Source of the DNA: Flaccisagitta enflata
Lineage: Eukaryota > Chaetognatha > Sagittoidea > Aphragmophora
Reading direction: 5' to 3'
NCBI GenBank assembly: GCA_965153355.1
Contig: OZ231126.1
Span: 102,114,001-102,178,000, forward strand
Length of the DNA: 64,000 bases
Below are positions 34,301 to 45,984 of this stretch, piece after piece. The notes beneath the pieces are model-generated. The model saw only the letters and a program-made list of their open reading frames with translations, was not told where the DNA came from and ran no database searches. Positions within the stretch are counted from its first letter, which is position 1; the number at the start of each line of letters is the position of its first letter. The position numbers and the translations under genes are program-made.

Positions 34301-35209
34301 CTGCTAGATCGGGTAGGGGTCTGAAAGAGATCATCCCCATGATAGTAAAGATGATTCTGCCCATCATCTTTCCCTGTTTAAGGAGGGGTCTTATAGATTT
34401 TATGGGGGTCTGATGGAGTTCATCGCCTTGATTAGAGAGTGGGGTCTGATAGATTTAGTAGGGGTCTGATGGAGATCATCCCCATGACAGTAAAGTAGAG
34501 TCTGCCCAATATCTCTCCATGTATAAGGAGGGGTCTGATATATTTCATAGGGGTCTGTTCGAGGTCATCCCCGTGATTATAGATAGGGGTCTGATAGATT
34601 TAGTGGGGGTCTGATGGGCATCATCCCCATGATAGTAAAGTAGAGTCTGCGCAATATCTCTCCATGTATGAGGAGGGGTCTGATAGATTTCATAGGGGTC
34701 TGTTGGAGGTCATCCCTGTGATTATAGATAGGGGTCTGATGGATCTAGTAGGGGTCTGATGGAGATCATCCCTATGATTGTAAAGTAGAGTTGGCACAAT
34801 ATCTCTTGATGTATGAGGAGGGGTCTGATACATTTCATGAAGGTCTGATGGAGGTCATCCCTGTAACTATAGATTGGGGTCTGCTAGTTCGGGTAGGGGT
34901 CTGATGGAGATCATCCCCATGATAGTAAAGATGATTCTGCCCATCATCTTTCCCTGTATAAGGAGGGGTCTGATAGATTTCATGGGGGTCTGATGGGGGT
35001 CATCCCCTTGATTAGAGAGTGGGGTCTGATAGATTTAGTAGGGGTCTGAAGGAGATCATCCCCATGACAGTAAAGTAGAGTCTGCCCAATATCTCTCCAT
35101 GTATGAGGAGGGGTCTGATATATTTCATAGGAGTCTGTTGGAGGTCATCCCTGTGATTATAGATAGGGGTCTGATAGATTTCATGGGGGTCTGATTGAGG
35201 TCATCCCTA
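28393..35209 (+). repeat. 145-bp satellite, right arm
   Basis: About 46 tandem monomers of about 141-149 bp built from GGGGTCTGATGGAGATCATC, CATGATAGTAAAGTAGAGTC, CAATATCTCTCCATGTATGA, GGAGGGGTCTGATAGATTTC and GGTCATCCCTGTGATTATAG. Several monomer types recur in the same order, giving a higher-order repeat of about 1.41 kb between 30.5 and 33.6 kb. It ends abruptly at TCATCCCTACACAG. Confidence 0.97.
29155..29360. other. Non-satellite interruption within the right arm
   Basis: About 200 bases without satellite words (AAGACTAAGTCTGCATTAAA to CGGTTTCTGAGATAGC) lie between two satellite monomers; the source is not recognised. Confidence 0.6.
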
Positions 35210-35900
35210 CACAGTGTACTAATAGTGGAATTTTTGGTCATTAACTCGCCCAGCGAAAATATTCCACAATTGGTTGGACCCGGGGGGCAGATCAAATGAG
35301 AACTTGGTATTGGGCAGTATGATCTGTTTATATTGTCAATGACAAGTCAGGGAAGGCTCTCTATGAAGTAGAAAAAACATCCGGAGGTGTAATATATTGT
35401 ATTGTAATGATATATTGCTTTTTGAAAACTTTGCCCCGCGGAAGGATCGTCAATTGCCCCCGGGGCAAAAATGGGAATTTGTAAAATTGCCCCGCAATTG
35501 GGAGGCATTAATGGGGCACATTTAACTAAACATTTTTGTGAGGTATTCTTTTAGTCGGGCATTTTGGTAGTGATTGATAGCAAGGTTGATAACAACAACA
35601 ACAACAACCGCAACAAAAAAATTGCCCCGCAATGGAATTTGCCCCCGAGGCACATTTTGCGTGATGATGAAATCTGCTGTATCTAAGTGATAATGATAAC
35701 CGCTGTATCAGATTACTCTCACACACTGCTGATCAGATTAAACCATATCATAAATCTCATTTTATTCATTCTTCAATCAATGTGCCCCGTGAGGACGGCA
35801 GGGATCACAAGAACCACGAGGGAATGTGAATATCACAAGAAGTGAGGACCAAATAATTTACAAAATATGAAAGAAGACTCCATTAAAAGATTGTAGAAGA
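35210..35900. repeat. Interval with repeated GCCCCGCAATTGG-type words
   Basis: TTGCCCC(C/G)(C/G)GGGGCAA-like words recur at about 35432, 35455, 35490, 35621 and 35643, partly inverted, next to a short (AAC)n. They look like a small foldback or minisatellite relic. Confidence 0.45.
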
Positions 35901-35916
35901 ACATGAGATAGCTAAG

Positions 35917-36060
35917 AATAAGAAGAGAAGAAGAAGAAGAAGAAGAAGAAGAAGAAGAAGAAGAAGAAGAAAAAGAAGAAGAAGAAGAAAAAAAAGAACA
36001 AGAAGAAGAAGTGGAAGAAGGAGAAGAAGAAAAAAGAAGAACAAGAAGAATCTAGACAAA
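35917..36060. repeat. (GAA)n-rich purine tract
   Basis: AAG/AGA trinucleotides with interruptions; one strand is almost pure purine over about 140 bases. Confidence 0.95.
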
Positions 36061-36865
36061 AAGAAGAATAGAGAGAGAAAAAAAACAAGCAAATGAATCT
36101 GGCTTTAGTTCAGAGCGCGCCCCAAAGCTTGACGCTCTCTATTTCGCTCCTGGGCAAGCAAAATTGACTAGTAGAGAACCGGGTTTGCTTACTTAATTTT
36201 AGTCGGATATTTTTCTCCCCAGCCAATCTGCTTTAGACAACCTCATGATGGGGTTAACTATCTCATCACAGATTGAGGATTTCACTTTCAGTCGATAATT
36301 TTCTCTCAGTGGATGATGATGAAATCTCATAGAATTCATATTGATGACATAAAACATCGCTTTCCTCTGCTAATTCTGAGCAGTGATCACATCAACGCGC
36401 TCTAACAACCCGTATTTGTGGCAGGGATACGTTTTGTAAACCAAGAACCGAGGAAAAGAGAGGGAATACTTGGGTGCTTCGCATAGCAAAAGTTGGTTAT
36501 TTCCTTTTGCCCTCTTTACCTAATGTGGAGTGACTAATTTTAGGACCCTTATCATTTTTGTTCTATCAAAAATCATTCATCTTCCGTTTGATAGAAAATT
36601 GCTTTTGAGGACCTATTTTGCATAATGCAGTGAGATAAAACAATATGCTGACATTGTTTAAATCAGCTTTCATAATTTTTTACTCTTCATGGCATTGCAA
36701 TTCTGCCTTTTTATTTGCTCTTTCATAATTTATGTTCTGATATTTTTATTTATTTAAACAAATAATCTTGACATTTTTTGTAATAAAATTATATGATTTT
36801 GCTGAATTCTGGAAAAGCAGTGGAAACTTAAGGCTAAAACAGAAATGGAAGATGAAGAAATTTTG

Positions 36866-37015
36866 AAACAAGGCCGGATACACGGCCATCAGTTGCGGAC
36901 GGGTGGGCAGGGGCACTTTTCAACTCGATCACCACAGACCGACCGACCAACCAACCGACCAACCAACCGACGGACGGACAAAGCTTTCAGATAGAGTTGC
37001 GTGTCCGTTAGTTCA
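36866..37015 (-). repeat. Hairpin repeat B, minus orientation, complete
   Basis: It starts AACAAGGCCGGATACACGGC, continues GTTGCGGACGGGTGGGCAGG, an ACCGACCGACCAACC tract, and ends AGAGTTGCGTGTCCGTTAG. Confidence 0.85.
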
Positions 37016-37099
37016 AAAAGGAAATGATCATTCATGATTTTTGCTCTCGCCCACACACGGTTAGAAGGGATACTCCCAACTTTTGCTATGTGAAGCACC

Positions 37100-37270
37100 C
37101 AAAGGGGAATACGAAATCGTTTACTGGAAAATTATGAATGGGCAATGTGGATACACGTCGTTATGGACGGTGGGCAGGACGAATGCCACTAATTTCATGG
37201 TCACCGACGGACCGACCAACGGATGGACGGATGATATCAAGCCTTCAGGATGCTGCGGTCCGGCAGTCTG
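37100..37270 (-). repeat. Family B-related fragment
   Basis: GACGGTGGGCAGGACG and CACCGACGGACCGACCAACG are in family order, but both ends are degraded. Confidence 0.5.
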
Positions 37271-37647
37271 TAAATTAGAGCAGATTCACGGAGGTACCTT
37301 TAATATGCTTCAGCCAATTTTTTTTGTACTTTCTCCAAGAACGTATTTCCCCATGCCCTTAGAAGAGGAACTATGTTTTTTTTTTTTTGATTAATATTTT
37401 CTTACAAATTAATAATTTTCTGTGATATTTGTCAAGGATAAAAGATAATCTTTTCTTCAGAAAGTTGTGGATAACCAACATAATAGATACCTTTCTACAC
37501 TATGTGCAAATATCTCTATGATATTTCCACTCACCCTCACCAAAGTACACATCTGCACATTTCTGAGAGTTAATGAAAAATGCCTGATCTGATTGAGTGA
37601 GTAAAAAACTGGACTGTAGCAGCAGTACCTTTGTTTAAAAAAAAAAA

Positions 37648-37865
37648 AAACAAGGCCAACACTTATAAGTCAAAAGTAGACCAATAGATTGACTAAGAAT
37701 GTGACTTATACGACTTATATACTTCAAATGACTTAAATGCTTAAGAAATCAAATTGATAAAAAAAGTAAAAGTGATTTGATCAAATTAAAGACCTACTCC
37801 AGCTGAACAACGGACGGATGACAAGCAGGTGGAGTCATATATGACTTGCACGCACAGCAGTTCAC
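37648..37865 (-). repeat. Repeat B' (long-tail variant), minus orientation
   Basis: It begins AACAAGGCCAACACTTATAA, has repeated GACTTA/ACTTAAATG words, then CAACGGACGGATGAC and the end ATGACTTGCACGCAC. The same arrangement is seen inverted at 61268-61480 and, partly, at 43558-43940. Confidence 0.6.
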
Positions 37866-38394
37866 AAATGGAAACATTTATATTGATACCCTAAAGAAAG
37901 TGTTTCGGTCCTCTAACCATGGCTACTGATGAATCACCTCATATATATTGTCACTTTTGACAGTAAAGCTCACTGACCTTGGTGAGGGGAAGTGAGAACA
38001 CCTGGGTGTTGAGGTCGCTTCAATCATGATTTTTGGACCATATGTCCCATATGTCACCAACGCTACATTTCCAACTTCAACTCAATAGCTGCACACTTCA
38101 GTAAAAGTTATAACAATTATTCTGATCATAATGCCCTTCAACGCTGCATCACTTTTTATCAGTTTTTGTTTCAACTCAACTGCCTGAGTGACTTTCAAAT
38201 CATTTAAAGTCGCAACGAGCTTACAGGGTGGCACACAGCCGGAGGTTTAAAGAATTTACATAATTTTTCCTCAGAAAGTTATTATTTCACTCCTGAAAAG
38301 GTTTAATAGATCTTAGGCTTTTATGTCACCAATTTTGTATTTATACTTTTTTACCTTGTGAGCATGAGTTTAAAAGCAACAAAATATCCAGTTA
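37866..38394. other. No recognisable feature
   Basis: AT-rich; no open frame, element end or repeat family recognised. Confidence 0.35.
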
Positions 38395-38990
38395 ACTAAA
38401 CATGGTAAAGAAAAAATGGGATAAATTTCTTTACTTACTGGGTCAACTATTGGCCTGAACTACAGAAAATCCATGATTGTTTAAAAGCCCTGAAAAAATT
38501 TCTCAAAATGTTGACATTGCTGGACATTGGTAGCCATTCATTTAGAATGGCAAAAGATTGGAAGAAAAATCACAGATTAAGCAAAAATGTTTACTAATTT
38601 TTTTTTCCATCGAGAAATTTTGCTCTTTGCTGTTTGTCAATTACATAACCCAGGATTGTCTTAGCTACTTGATATCCATGAGCAATTAAAGAGCTATGAA
38701 TCTTCTTAAATGGAGGCAAGAACCAATTTCAACTTCTGATTCGTTTAATTATGTTATAATAAAGACAGCTCTATATAACCATGTGTACTGACTTTCCACT
38801 CCTGACCACCTGTTCATTCTTCTTTTCATACTTTGAACGATAGAGAGTACAACCAGCAAGGTCTCTATTAGAGTATCTTTATAGAGCTTCAGAAATGGTC
38901 ACGTGATTTTGCTATGTTTTTCTTATTGCTTGGATGTGAAAAGCTACCAACAAACAAGTAGTTTGCTTTTTTCTTTTACCATAGTTATCT
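38395..38990 (+). repeat. Dispersed repeat I, copy 1 (about 600 bp)
   Basis: Collinear with 51283-51885. Shared words include AGAAAATCCATGA, AGGATTGTCTTAGCTACTTG, ATCCATGAGCAA, CCAGCAAGGTCTC, GATTTTGCTATGTTT and ACAAACAAGTAGTT in the same order. No terminal repeats were found around this copy. Confidence 0.75.
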
Positions 38991-39261
38991 GATTAAAAGA
39001 TGCAGGCTTGATATGGTTTTTTTTCAAATCATATAGAGGTAATATTTAAAAGTGCAGGTATAAAAGATTGGTGATATAAAAATGCACTTCAAGATCTACT
39101 CAGACCTTTTTTTTTCATTGGATTAGCTTTTCTAGGAGAAAAGCTATATTGATTATTTAAACCTCAAACGTGAACACCTCAGAGATTTCCAGTAAACGCT
39201 GAATTGGATCATCTTCAGATTTCATGACTGCTCAAAATCACGATTCATTCATGACGCACAT

Positions 39262-39450
39262 GAAAAGAGAAAAAGAGGAGAAGAAGAAGAAGAAGAGAAG
39301 GAGAAAGAAAGAAGAAAAAAGAAGAAGAAGGAGAAAAAGAAGATGAAGGAGAAGAAGAAGATGAAGAAGAAAAAGAAGAAAACAAAGACAGAAGAAAAAG
39401 AAGAAAGCAAAGAAGGAAGAAGAAGGAGAGAAAGAGGAAGACAAAGGAAA
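39262..39450. repeat. GAA/GGAGAA-rich purine tract
   Basis: About 190 bases of AAG/GAG words with few pyrimidines. Confidence 0.9.
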
Positions 39451-40016
39451 ATAGACCAAATACAGAGTGGATGAAGACGAAGAGAAGGAAAAACAAGCGC
39501 AATAGGGCAACGATGCGTCCTAGCTGGGCTCCGAGTGGAGGAAATTTTGGGGTTGTGACTGGACTTATAGATACCAATTGCTGGTAAGCGATATCAACAG
39601 ATCTCTTTGGTGAAGCTATCAGATCACTGCTTTGATCAGTTTTGCATATTGAAGTGCTTATCCTAGACCTTTGTCATCAAACTTTCAAAGACTTTTCATT
39701 AACAGAATGTTTAAAATACTAAGGGGCAAAAGTTGTGCAGCAAAGGATTAAAACATCTTTTTGAAATGAATAAGTGAAATCACATTGAAAGCAGAAGCGA
39801 AAATTTTATGATCTTTTCAAAGGGAATGCAAAAGGATCAATTTGAAAAAAATTGAATTCTTAAGGTGGGAGGGATGGGGGCAAGATCCACACAGGGTGGC
39901 AGAAAACGACTAGTTCCCTGCATCTTGCCTTTGAGACCAAGAGTTCTCCCATCAAAAGAATAAATGATTTAACCTAAAACCCTGTTAATCCTTCTTATTT
40001 TTCCAATTTCTTCACA
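39451..40016. other. No recognisable feature
   Basis: Nothing codes and no repeat end was identified. Confidence 0.35.
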
Positions 40017-40172
40017 GCCGCATGCGACTATAAGAGGCTTTGTCCGTCCATCTGGCCTGTCCGCTGGTTGGCTGGTTGGTCAATCATGAGACTGAGTTGG
40101 AAAGAGTGAAAACATTTATTTCGCTTCTGCCTACCCAATTGCAGAGCTGCTTGGGCTGCATCCTGCCTTGTT
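40017..40172 (+). repeat. Hairpin repeat B
   Basis: GCCGCATGCGACTATAAGAGG head, GTCCGTCC and GGTTGGCTGGTTGG tract, CTTCTGCCTACCC, and the end TCCTGCCTTGTTT. Confidence 0.72.
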
Positions 40173-40394
40173 TTCTTCTCACTTTTCCCTTAATTTTTCC
40201 ACAACTTATAAGTCCGACTTTTGATTATAGTTCAGGCACACCAAAGCATGTGCCTCTGTTTCTGCCCCCTGATTCAATACACAATGACCCAAATAGCGCA
40301 ATCCCCAGAGATGCTTATCTAAAAATGACTGGGCGTTCTGGTGAATGATTTGAGATGGTTAGTGGACTTTAGAAAGCGTGGTAATAAATCTGAT

Positions 40395-40445
40395 GACATA
40401 CGGACGGACAGACCCTCTTATAGAGATGCGAGGACGCATCTAAAA
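40395..40445 (-). repeat. Family B head fragment
   Basis: ACGGACGGACAGACCCTCTT followed by ATAGAGATGCGAGGACGCAT, the head end of a minus-orientation copy. Confidence 0.6.
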
Positions 40446-41061
40446 AGAGGAAAAGTTGGTAAACTTGGTATATCCGTCCATCCTAAAAGTCAATCTAGAA
40501 ATAGAGCTTTTAGTCGCTAGTAATTTACCAAGTAATGTGTCCAGAGGGAAGGAAGGATGGTAATGCAAAATTATTGACAAAGCAAAATCGTCCGTAATAG
40601 TGACTGAGCATTACAGCCCCTGCCAAACCATGTAACAGCTACCCCCGCCCACCCGTAAACTACTACCATTAACCCGTACTACAGCCCTTGCCTACCCGCA
40701 ACCGTCTTCTTATGTCGGATTGTACATACAGCATTGTTATGATCAGAAGTTTGCAATACAAAGAAAACACGCATGGAGCCTAGGATGCTCCACATAGCAT
40801 CAGTTGGGAGTATGCCTTAACTTCTGAAATGTAAAAAAATCAAAATAATATTTATTTCTAATTCTTTTTATTTTATAATATTTATTTTTAATTCTTTTTA
40901 TTTTTGATTATCCTTTCTTTACTTAAAAGATATGAACCCTTCAATAATTTATAAAAACTGAATTAAAAGAATTTATTTAATTCAAAACAAACTAAGCCAT
41001 CGAAGGTACGAAGTCGCAAGAATCTGAATATAAAAAGATTCTATCGACTAAGGTTATGGTT
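40446..41061. other. Mostly unclassified, family B relics near 40640-40700
   Basis: CCCCGCCCACCCGTAAACTA and GCCTACCCGCAACC resemble the 3' half of family B twice in succession; the rest is AT-rich. Confidence 0.4.
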
Positions 41062-42007
41062 TAACCTTGGCGTCATAAAAAATGGCGGATTTTTAAAACC
41101 TTTTTTAACCAACTAAATTTGAAAGAAACGTAAGGAAATCGGTGATGGTTGGAAAGATCTTTGAAAGATCTTTAATTTGAGTCGTGTCGCGACATTGTCG
41201 CTCAAATGGTCTAGAAGCTACAGTAATTTAAGAAACACTATACTTTTTTCACCCTCACGGTGTATCATGAAAAGCAGTTTGCCAATATTTTCATTGCTAC
41301 TAACATGATAGAAGACTTTGTCCGAATGCCTTGAAATTATAGATGTCTAACTTGTGTGTTTTTTGATACTGGTTCAAATTTTGTGAGAATTGGAAATTGT
41401 TTCCTATGATTTTTACATGATCCTTTCTTGTGCCTTGTCAAAATTCCTGAAAAATGATGCAATTTTAAAAACTACATTTATTTCTGAATTATTTGAGCTG
41501 ATACTCAGATTACTTTTAAAAGAGGGCCCAAAATATAGATTATTGAAAGGCCTAAAGAGTGTTCTAGATTTTTTCTTTTTTTGAATCCATACCTTCATGA
41601 ACAAAAACACTTAATGAATTAAAAATCACTAATTTTCAAAACCAGAGTTTTGCAAACCAACATTACCTTTTGTATGGTGAAAATGATAGTAAAAGTTGTC
41701 CGATTTGGACAAATTCAAGAGCTAAAAGCAAAGTATGCTGTACTCTCCATGTCAATTTTTGTCTCAATTGGATGAAATTATAGGTTCTGAATAGTGATTG
41801 CTTACACACTGTAAGGGCGAAAAAAGACAAGTATTTTTCAAATTGATGTAGCTTCTAAACCGTTTGAGCTACAATATCGCGACACAACTCAAATGAAAGA
41901 TCTTTCAAAGATCTTTCCAACCATCACCAATTTTCCTTAGTTTCTTTCAAATTAAGTTGGTTAAAAAAGGTTTTAAAAATCCACCATTTTTTATGACGCC
42001 AAGGTTA
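41062..42007. mobile_element. Foldback/MITE element with about 160-bp terminal inverted repeats (946 bp)
   Basis: The left arm begins TAACCTTGGCGTCATAAAAA and the right arm ends with its inverse, TTTTTATGACGCCAAGGTTA. Pairing continues inward through TTTTAAAACCTTTTTTAACC, GAAAGATCTTTGAAAGATCT and the GTGTCGCGAC region, about 160 bases per arm. The middle is AT-rich with no supported gene. No clear target duplication was seen. Confidence 0.88.
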
Positions 42008-42044
42008 CTATTTAGGAAAAATGAAATTACAATATCTGCATTAA

Positions 42045-42367
42045 GGTGGCTACCTGGAGGGTCAAATGTGGTCAAACTTCAGAACGCCTCAGCCAACTAA
42101 CAATACACTCTATGTCGTATTTAAAAAGGAATTGAGGCATGCGGAGATCGATATCTGGAAAGAAAACCCGCACGGCAACACTAAAGAGTTTCAATGGGCG
42201 TAAGATTGCTTTCATATACTTTACCACTGTTTTGCCGTGCAGATTTCTTGATCAAATACCGACCTCTGCTTGCCTGATTTACTGCCCAAATGCCGCTTAG
42301 CATATATGGTTAGATGGCGGAGGAATTTCAAATTTTGAGCCAACCACTCCTTCAGGTAACCAGCCCA
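42045..42367. mobile_element. Palindromic foldback element, about 320 bp
   Basis: The two halves are diverged inverted copies: GGTGGCTACCTGGAGGG near the left end against the inverse of CTCCTTCAGGTAACCAGCC at the right, and CCCGCACGGCAACAC against GTTTTGCCGTGCAGA near the centre. An RNA copy would fold into one long hairpin. Confidence 0.75.
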
Positions 42368-43557
42368 ATCTGGTATCACTGTCTCACAAGGTTTTAGATT
42401 GAAATGATATAACTATGCAGTTTTTTGCATTTTTGCATAGGTTTAGGGGTATAAAGCAAAACCATCAAGTAGAAAATTGCTCCGAGAAGTGCTTTTGAAA
42501 TAAATGTAAAATTTTGATTTTTACTATACATTTTTATTAGATACCTCAGGGTGATTTAAGCTATTTGATCGCATAATATCAATCCTGATAGTTCTGATTC
42601 ATTGACAAGTTGCATTATATATTTTCAAAGAAACAATTTTGAGTGTTTTCAAACCACCACTGTAATTTTGTAGTAATGGTGGCTCTAGAAATAAATTTTT
42701 TTCATGAAAAATCAGATAGCACTGTCAAATGTGAATTAGATTATATAACGACACACAGGTCGTCAAAAAACAGGTCAAAACTAACTCGAAAAATTGTGCA
42801 AAAATGAAAGAAAATTAGTGTACCATACACTCATATATAGCACAGATAAAAAAACTGATCGGTTAGATTTCCGATTGGAACACTATAAAGTTGCTAGACA
42901 ACTAGGTAGCACCTCTCAAAATCATAATTCCCATAATGTGTGCTATATATTATATTCCACCTTTTTGATCTAAATGAGAAAAACCTGAGATGAACTCACA
43001 GTTTAAATTATTGTGCACATTTAGTTGCCCCAGTGATGAAATTTACATGAAGAAATGATGGTTTTGCAGAGCTCTGTGTTAAATTTCCCCATCTCACTAA
43101 GTTAATCTAGGAAATATGCTTTATGTAAATTAAGCTATTGAAATATACAAGCTAGATTCATCTCGGGTTTTTCTCAGCCCAGACTGCTAAGCATCTTATA
43201 ATACTATATAAATATATCTAAGACATCATATCTAATTTTTAACCACCGTATTATATTAAATTTTAAATTTTGAATTTTGAATTTTGAAAATTAATGTTTC
43301 ATCTTTTTTATATATCAAAGTGAAAAGAAATTTTAACATTTGCCAATGAAGCACCCAAATTGATTATTTGCACTGCTGTCTCTACTGACGTGCTTGAGAC
43401 AAGAATGATTAATCATATTTTACTTTTACATAATTCCAGAGCATACAAACTAAGAAACTATCAAGTAGAAAATGTTTGAGGTGCTTTTGGAGCAGTGGAA
43501 AATTCTAATAATCTTAGCTTCATTTTTCTATAAAAATAAATTTTCAGGTCGGCTTAA
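42368..43557. other. Unclassified AT-rich interval with a duplicated segment
   Basis: ATCAAGTAGAAAATTGCTCC (near 42466) is echoed by ATCAAGTAGAAAATGTTTGA (near 43459), each followed by GTGCTTTTG. The inverse of the same words appears near 44850. No coding sequence. Confidence 0.45.
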
Positions 43558-43940
43558 CTCTTTTAGTTTCTGTGCACGCAACTCTACAACCAAAGCCCTC
43601 ATTAGTCCGTCGTCCGCCCGTTGGTCCTGCTAGTCCGTCGGTCCGTCTGCCCGTCCGTCCGTCACCATTAGCGTTTTTTAACATACTCTGCTATATCTAG
43701 CCATCTCTAAGTCATTCTCTGTCATTCTAAGTTATTCGTTACCTGGTTGGGCTCTGGTTATTCTGGGTCATTCTGGTTATTTTTAAGTCACTTAGGTCAA
43801 ATAGGCCAAAGTATTGGCTTCAGTCATTCTTGATGTCTTTTTTAAGCCATTTTAAAGTCGTCTTGGGTCATTTTAAGTCATCTTGAGTCAATGAAATCTT
43901 GGTTACTTCTATGTCTCAAGACGCGACTTATAGCAGACAA
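43558..43940 (+). repeat. Repeat B' (long-tail variant)
   Basis: Family B-like head (TGTGCACGCAACTCTACAAC) and GTCCGTCGGTCCGTC tract, but the tail is a series of TCATTCTAAGTCATT words ending in TCTCAAGACGCGACTTATAG. Confidence 0.65.
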
Positions 43941-44057
43941 TTGTTTTGTCAGCATACTGCTAATCCTGATAACTTTGATTCCAATATTTGATAGGTCAGT
44001 ACCATATGGTTTACATAACAAAAACTCCATTTTTTAAAAGCCAAGGAGAAGCCGAAC

Positions 44058-44788
44058 CACGTAATCTGAGGTGAGATTAAAACCTGGGGTATACTCGGGT
44101 ATGCTTGGGTATTGCTCGGGTATTGCTTGGGTATTGCTTGGGTATTGCTAGGGTATTATTTGGGTATTGCTTGGGTATGCTCGGGTATGCCCGTGTATTA
44201 CTTTAGCATTGCTTTAGTATCACTCGAGAATGCTCGGTATGCTCAGGTGTTTAAGCGTTCGGGCATTGCTTGGTGGCTTGGCCCGTATTGCCTCGGTATT
44301 GCTTGGTATTTAGGTATTTCTGGGTATTTTTGGAAGGTTTATTTGTTTGGGTAATGAAAATTTATTTTTGAAAACCATATAGTGCTAATTTATCAAATAA
44401 ATCAGAATTTTATTTCAGATTAATAATATATCTTTGCATTGTTATAACACCTGGCCACCCTAACAGAAAAATATGAGATTAATACCTCTACAATACTCCG
44501 ACATACCCAAGGACACCTAAGTAGAACACCTGTGTTAAATACCTACAATACCTTAGCAATACCCAGGCACACTCACAATACCCACATAATTTGGTCACCA
44601 GCATACCTAGCAATCCCCAAGTGACACAAAGTAATGCCAAAGTGAATACCGAGCATACCCGAGCATACCCAAGCAAACCCAAGTAACACCCTTGCAATAA
44701 ATCCAGCACACCAGCACACTCCAAGCAATACCCAGGATACCCAATACCCGAGTATACCCGGTTTAATCTCTCACCTCAGATTATGCAT
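44058..44788. mobile_element. Foldback element with internal 11-bp GGGTATTGCTT arrays
   Basis: The ends TAATCTGAGGTGAGATTAAA and TTTAATCTCTCACCTCAGATTA are inverted repeats. Inside each end is a run of 11-bp units: GGGTATTGCTT on the left, and the inverse, AGCATACCC/AATACCC words, on the right. They flank a central AT-rich stretch of about 140 bases. Confidence 0.82.
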
Positions 44789-44954
44789 AGTTATACCAAC
44801 TCGAAATTTTTTAATGAAAATAAAGCTAAAAATATTGAATTTTCATTTATTTCAAAAAAGCACCTCTGGAAAGATTTTCTACTTGATGGTTCTGGCCTAG
44901 GACACCATGATCATGCAAAATGCAAAATCTGCAGAGTATGGGAACTTTCACCGG

Positions 44955-45968
44955 GGTCATACGCGCGTCAAACGGTAGTTGTTTTAAACGCCGCTAATAA
45001 ACGGGCGTTGTTAAACGCTGCTTGTCAAATGGCGCTGTCGAACATAATTGCCAACGGCGCTATCAACGGCGCATATCGAACGCGCGATTTAACGGCTTTG
45101 TCGAACGCATATTAAACGCGCGGTCAATTGGCGCGTATTGGAACGGCGCGCAGAACGCGCGTCAACGGGCGCTTGCGTTAAACGGCTGCGACAACGGCGC
45201 GCTGTTATCGAGCGCTCAACGGCGCTGTCAAACGGCGTTGTCAAACGGCTTTATTGTCAACGGCGTTGTTAAACGATTTCATGTCAACATGACAAACGGC
45301 GTTGTTTAACGGGCGCTGTCAAATGGCGTTGTCGACCGCTGTTCAACGGCGCTGTCACGCGTGTTGAACGGGCGCTTGCTAAACGGGCGCGGTTGGAACG
45401 GCGTTGTCAAACACGCGCACAACGGCGTTGTTTCACAAACGGTTACGTGGTTAAACGGGCGCGTCAAACGGCCGTTGTTTAACGGCGCTGCTGAACGGCG
45501 CTGGTCGAACGCGCTGTCAAAACGCAGCGCGAATGGCGTTAAGCCAACGACGTTGTCAACGCACGTTGCCAACGACGCGTCAATGGCTGCTGAACGGCAT
45601 TGTTAAACGCGTTATTAACGCGCGGCTGGAACGGCGTTGTCCAAACGGTGCTTGCCAAACGGCGTTGTCACGCGTAGTCAAACGGCGTAGTCAAACGGCG
45701 TAGTCAAACGGCGTAGTCAAACAGCGTAGTCAACGGCGTGGTCAAACGGCCTTGTCAAACGGCCTTGTCAAACAGTCTTGTCAAACGGTCTTGTCAAACG
45801 GCCTTGTCATACAGCCTTGTCGAACGGCCTTGTCGAACGGCCTTGTCAAACGGCCTTGTCAAACGGCATTGTCAAATGGCCTTGTCAAACGGCATTGTCT
45901 ATCGGCATTGTCTATCGGCATTGTCTAACGGCATTGTCTAACAGCATTGTCTAACAGCATTGTCTAAC
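44955..45968. repeat. CpG-rich 13-bp minisatellite E, array 1 (about 1 kb)
   Basis: Units close to GTCAAACGGCGTT dominate. The left part is diverged and very CpG-rich (AACGGCGC words); the right part is regular, first GTCAAACGGCCTT, then GTCTAACAGCATT. It runs directly into repeat C. Confidence 0.93.
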
Positions 45969-45984
45969 ATCTGGTTTGGCGGGA

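Noticed and set aside
25835-35209. CRISPR-like array
   Set aside because: There are repeats with regular spacing, but the 145-bp units are contiguous with no unique spacers, and the sequence is eukaryotic satellite.
35883-36092. Leucine-rich membrane-like frame
   Set aside because: Translation of the complementary strand of the GAA tract; also at 39238-39577.
44112-44724. Hydrophobic open frames rich in LGIAW and related words
   Set aside because: They are translations of the 11-bp GGGTATTGCTT minisatellite on either strand.
45022-45941. Open frames in the 13-bp minisatellite
   Set aside because: Periodicity of 13 bases shifts frame at each unit; the open stretches result only from lack of stop words in the unit.
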